In this document: positions 62,890 through 64,000 of the stretch, one piece after another
Layout of the letters: each line of letters begins with the position of its first letter
Numbering within the stretch: position 1 is the first letter of the stretch
Source of the DNA: Hespellia sp.
Lineage (GTDB): Bacteria > Bacillota > Clostridia > Lachnospirales > Lachnospiraceae
Assembly: GCA_028693555.1 (NCBI GenBank)
Contig: JAQUVD010000001.1
Location: forward strand, 62,001 to 126,000
Reading direction: 5' to 3'
Length of the DNA stretch: 64,000 nt
Notes under the pieces: generated by a model
The model's database searches: none
What the model saw: only the letters and a program-made list of their open reading frames with translations
Told to the model about the DNA's origin: nothing
Program-made: the position numbers and the translations under genes

Positions 62890-64000
62890 TTACTCTTTTT
62901 CCGGTAAATCCACCTGAATACATAATTCTTCTAACTGTTTCGCATCTACTGCAGCCGGTGCTTCTGTCATCAGATCTGATGCATCCTTGATCTTAGGGAA
63001 TGCAATCACGTCGCGGATGCTGTCCTGTTTTGCCATAAGCATCACAAGACGATCCAATCCATATGCAAGTCCTGCATGTGGCGGTACCCCATATTTGAAT
63101 GCACGGAGAAGAAATCCGAACTGTTCCTCTGCCTGCTCCGGTGTGAAGCCCAGAAGCTCTAACATCTTAGACTGAATCTCTGTATTGAAGATTCGTACAC
63201 TTCCCCCGCCAATCTCTGTACCGTTTAAAACGATATCATAAGCTTTTGCACGCACTTTTCCAAGATCCGTATCCAGCATTGGAATATCTTCATCCATTGG
63301 CATGGTAAACGGATGATGCATAGCCAGAAATCTTCCCTGTTCATCACTCCACTCCATGAGTGGGAATTCTGTCACCCACAAAAACTTATACTCATTCTTA
63401 TCTAAAAGTTCTAACTGTCTTGCAACCTCAAGACGAAGATTTCCCAGAACATCCCACACCACTTTATTCTTATCGGCTGCAAAGAGAAGCAAATCTCCAG
63501 CCTCTCCAGCCATTGCAGCTACAAGGTCTGCCATCTGCTCTTCTGTCATGAATTTTGCAAAAGAAGATTTCATGCTTTTGTCTTCCTGAATTGCAATATA
63601 AGCAAGTCCCTTTGCGCCAAAGTCTTTCGCATAATCAACCAGCTTATCAATCTTCTTACGAGGCATCATTCCCTGTCCTTTGGCGTTGATACCGCGGACT
63701 GTTCCACCATTTTCGATTGCGCCCTTAAATACAACAAATTCACAGTCTTTTACTGTCTCAGTTACATTTACAAGCTCCATCCCAAAGCGTGTGTCCGGTT
63801 TGTCCGAACCATAACGGTCCATTGCATCCTGCCAAGTCATTCTCGGAATTGGAAGCGATACTTCTACGTCTAATACATCTTTGAATAATTTCTGAAGCAG
63901 TCTTTCGTTGACATCGATGACATCGTCCACATCTACAAACGATAATTCCATATCGATCTGTGTGAATTCCGGCTGACGGTCTGCACGTAGATCTTCATCA
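62890..64000 (-). CDS. aspS: Aspartyl-tRNA synthetase (N-terminus outside window)
   Basis: Charges tRNA-Asp (class II). The visible 370 residues run from DLRADRQPEFTQIDMELSFVD, part of class II motif 2 (aspartate- and ATP-binding), through the bacterial GAD insertion (about 100-220) to motif 3, GLAYGLDRLVMLM. The reading frame is open to the window edge, so the anticodon-binding domain and start codon are not seen. It ends 10 bases from the shared terminator. Confidence 0.98.
   Translation of the reverse strand, partial: DEDLRADRQPEFTQIDMELSFVDVDDVIDVNERLLQKLFKDVLDVEVSLPIPRMTWQDAMDRYGSDKPDTRFGMELVNVTETVKDCEFVVFKGAIENGGTVRGINAKGQGMMPRKKIDKLVDYAKDFGAKGLAYIAIQEDKSMKSSFAKFMTEEQMADLVAAMAGEAGDLLLFAADKNKVVWDVLGNLRLEVARQLELLDKNEYKFLWVTEFPLMEWSDEQGRFLAMHHPFTMPMDEDIPMLDTDLGKVRAKAYDIVLNGTEIGGGSVRIFNTEIQSKMLELLGFTPEQAEEQFGFLLRAFKYGVPPHAGLAYGLDRLVMLMAKQDSIRDVIAFPKIKDASDLMTEAPAAVDAKQLEELCIQVDLPEKE

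Noticed and set aside
1..64000. CRISPR array, prophage, insertion sequence or integron
   Set aside because: No spaced direct repeats, transposase, integrase or phage structural genes were seen in any frame.

Overview
The window reads as a stretch of chromosome from an anaerobic, spore-forming Firmicute of the class Clostridia, most likely a Lachnospiraceae-type gut bacterium. The evidence is a GerA/SpoVAF germination protein, AGGAGG-type ribosome sites, sigma-A promoters with 17-bp spacers, an infC-rpmI-rplT operon with an L20-type attenuator, and a TetM-like GTPase fused to a YacP nuclease domain. No phage, IS element or CRISPR array was seen. Nearly every gene lies on the minus strand. Only aroC and a small XRE regulator are on the plus strand.

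Layout, left to right. 1-4050: branched-chain amino-acid operon leuB-ilvD-ilvB (ilvB cut by the window edge). 4100-7480: yajC, tgt and a membrane-anchored L,D-transpeptidase. 7630-8730: aroC, divergent. 8733-9363: a gene-free gap holding two large palindromes, each with a two-hairpin head. 9364-13800: polyamine ABC operon (XRE-cupin regulator, potA, potB, potC, potD) with a repeated operator-like sequence. 13842-29013: a co-directional block with a PAS-rich hybrid histidine kinase, the TetM-like/YacP fusion, a phosphodiesterase, polyphosphate:AMP phosphotransferase, a dGTPase-like HD protein, dnaG, rpoD, trmK, a Nif3-like protein and a nucleoside kinase. 29191: tRNA-Leu(AAG). 29380-41908: a giant CnaB-repeat surface protein split by a frameshift that separates its wall anchor from its export signal. 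42114-43494: rplT, rpmI, infC and leader. 43501-51042: degV, spoVAF, then an operon methyltransferase-hslO-nadE-lipoprotein-dut. 51211-58825: ilvE, then an operon pqqD-like, small membrane protein, pepD, ilvB, ilvN, then an OPT oligopeptide transporter. 58946-62065: folA, thyA, marR, hom. 62232: tRNA-Gly(GCC). 62580: XRE regulator. 62890-end: aspS (5' end outside the window).

The genes fit a peptide-using, amino-acid-proficient lifestyle. Peptide uptake (OPT) and a dipeptidase sit beside branched-chain amino-acid synthesis, and there are two different acetolactate synthase large subunits. DHFR and ThyA sit with homoserine dehydrogenase. The least explained items are the two palindromes at 8741-9363, the TetM-like/YacP fusion as a possible A-site mRNA-cleaving factor, the broken giant adhesin, and the PqqD-like protein without an RiPP enzyme. 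Gene starts were corrected where promoter or ribosome-site positions rule out the longest reading frame. All alignments were made by eye.
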